Below, one piece after another: positions 62,930 to 64,000 of a stretch of 64,000 bases of DNA. The translations under genes were made by a program, and so were the position numbers. Location of the stretch: assembly GCF_026213295.1 (NCBI RefSeq), contig NC_079414.1:3423312-3487311 (forward strand), read 5' to 3'. Position 1 is the first letter of the stretch; the number at the start of each line of letters is the position of its first letter. The DNA comes from Gadus chalcogrammus (lineage: Eukaryota > Chordata > Actinopteri > Gadiformes > Gadidae). Below the pieces are notes generated by a model. It saw only the letters and a program-made list of their open reading frames with translations. It had not been told where the DNA came from and ran no database searches.

Positions 62930-63190
62930 ATTAAAGTTATGTGTTGCTCCCTCCACTAAAGTCGATGTGCGCCGCCTGCTCGCAGCACCCGGCTGCACTG
63001 AGGAGTATTCCGGGTCACTGGCGCTGATTAAGGAGGCCTATAGATTAATCTCTGTGCCACTTGTTGATTTAATTTGCCTTCTGAAAACAGAACCAGTGCC
63101 CCGTCAGCAGGCGGGCCGGGCCGTCTGCACACAGTCAGCCCCTGAGCACTTACCGCCGTGTAAGAAGCCCTGTTCCAATGAGCCTGGCAA
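62930..63190. other. unique non-coding segment, possible conserved element
   Basis: Complex repeat-free sequence with GGCGCTGATTAAGGAGG and TAGATTAATCTCTGTG words, a texture often seen in conserved vertebrate non-coding elements. Not testable from one genome. Confidence 0.25.
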
Positions 63191-63199
63191 ACCCTTTAA

Positions 63200-63620
63200 C
63201 CCATTTAGGCCTAAAGCGCCTGGAAAAAATGCCTGTAAAACCTATAGGCGATTTCAGAGAAGCCCCCAAAACCTGAAGTTTTTCTAGAAATTCAGCAATT
63301 GTGTCAACGCCTACTAAATTACTGATTTCTCAGCCCCTGTAACAGATAGGAACACAATTCAAAAAGTATTTGAGAGCTGACACCTGTGGCTTTCATGGGA
63401 AATTTGAGTTTTTATTTACAAATATTTACAATATTTACATACAGGTAGAAAAGTAAATAAAAAAGTAAAAAAATATGTAAAAGTGCAGGAACAGCACAAA
63501 ACAGTAAAAAAAATAAAGTATAATAAAGTGAAATAAGTATATAAGAAAGTAATAAAGTATATAATAACAAACATGGGAAGGGGAACAGACTGGGACTAAA
63601 ACTGTAAACAGTCTGCGTTT
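63200..63620. mobile_element. piggyBac-like terminus
   Basis: TTAA (63196-63199) is followed by CCCATTTAGGCCTAAAGCGC. A TTAA target with a CCC start is the piggyBac signature. The other end is not in the window or is lost. AT-rich DNA with repeated AAAGTAAATAA words follows. The extent to the right is a guess. Confidence 0.5.
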
Positions 63621-63839
63621 TAAATTACATGCACTTGTATGTGATGACTACTGAATAAAAGTATTATGCATAATACAAATACAATTGCATTCCATCCTAA
63701 GAAGTAGCGTAATTAAAAGATACAGGCTATAATTTGGGAATGTATAGTAGGCTAGGCCTTATTGTTCTGGAGATCGCAGTTAGGTGTGAAATTCCAAAGA
63801 AGCTCTATTCTTTGGAAGAGCCTTGAACATCCTGCATAC

Positions 63840-63869
63840 GGGCCCGTCGTTGCCTTGTTACGCCACTGG
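63840..63869. mobile_element. hAT terminus fragment
   Basis: On the minus strand CCAGTGGCGTAACAAGGCAA followed by CGACGGGCCC resembles a common fish hAT terminus. No partner end was located. Confidence 0.4.
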
Positions 63870-64000
63870 TGACATTCCAGAGAAGCTTATCTGGTTTTAC
63901 GGGTGCTTTACGCATCTCCGGGACAGTAATACATCTCTTACATATAAACTGTCGTAATTTCTTATTACAGCATCATCACAATCAATAAGTATTACTATTG

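Overview
The window reads as intergenic or intronic DNA from a ray-finned (teleost) fish. I find no intact host protein-coding gene, no rRNA and no convincing tRNA gene. The diagnostic content is fish-type mobile DNA (hAT, PIF/Harbinger-like and piggyBac-like pieces, L2-like and RTE/CFDP2-like LINEs) together with an extreme density of long dinucleotide and tetranucleotide microsatellites, about twenty (CA/GT)n blocks among them. Such microsatellite density is a known hallmark of cod-like fishes (Gadiformes), so a gadiform is my best guess; this is inference.

Layout. 1-4900: microsatellites and a 1.2-kb non-autonomous hAT element with an exact 8-bp target duplication. 4900-8000: composite repeat copy A, whose modules recur in scrambled and enlarged form at 17.4-22.7 kb (copy B). 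9.3-11.6 kb: a decayed element with a CGGBP1-like zinc-finger remnant, then a Harbinger-like non-autonomous element. 13.0-15.3 kb: a 2.34-kb palindromic element with a 6-bp target duplication whose arms carry arrays of 12-bp palindromes at a 20-bp beat. 17.4-23.2 kb: copy B, opened by a dead hAT transposase gene and by a 577-bp inverted-repeat insertion whose unoccupied site survives in copy A.

23.4-28.0 kb and 34.9-40.4 kb hold the most interesting objects: two members of one large foldback transposon family, called FB1 and FB2 here. They share the terminus GGTAACCCTTCC, have near-perfect 8-bp target duplications, carry 170-bp internal tandem repeats and keep two exon-like peptides. FB2 is a near-perfect 5.5-kb palindrome with arms of about 2.6 kb. 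FB1 is shorter and holds a nested stack: a hAT MITE in one arm and, in the other, a Harbinger element that itself contains an L2-like LINE.

41-47 kb: a 305-bp hAT MITE and a roughly 4.1-kb LINE on the minus strand with endonuclease and reverse transcriptase reading frames broken by stops and frameshifts. 47-64 kb: mostly unique non-coding DNA with purine tracts, microsatellites, two perfect snap-back hairpins (53.5 and 58.4 kb), a 125-bp apparently perfect inverted duplication (60.4 and 61.8 kb), a small MITE and a piggyBac-like terminus at the right edge.

The parts do not form a pathway. The window is a record of repeated insertion, palindrome formation and template-switch-like rearrangement. 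FB1/FB2 are the best candidates for something not previously described.
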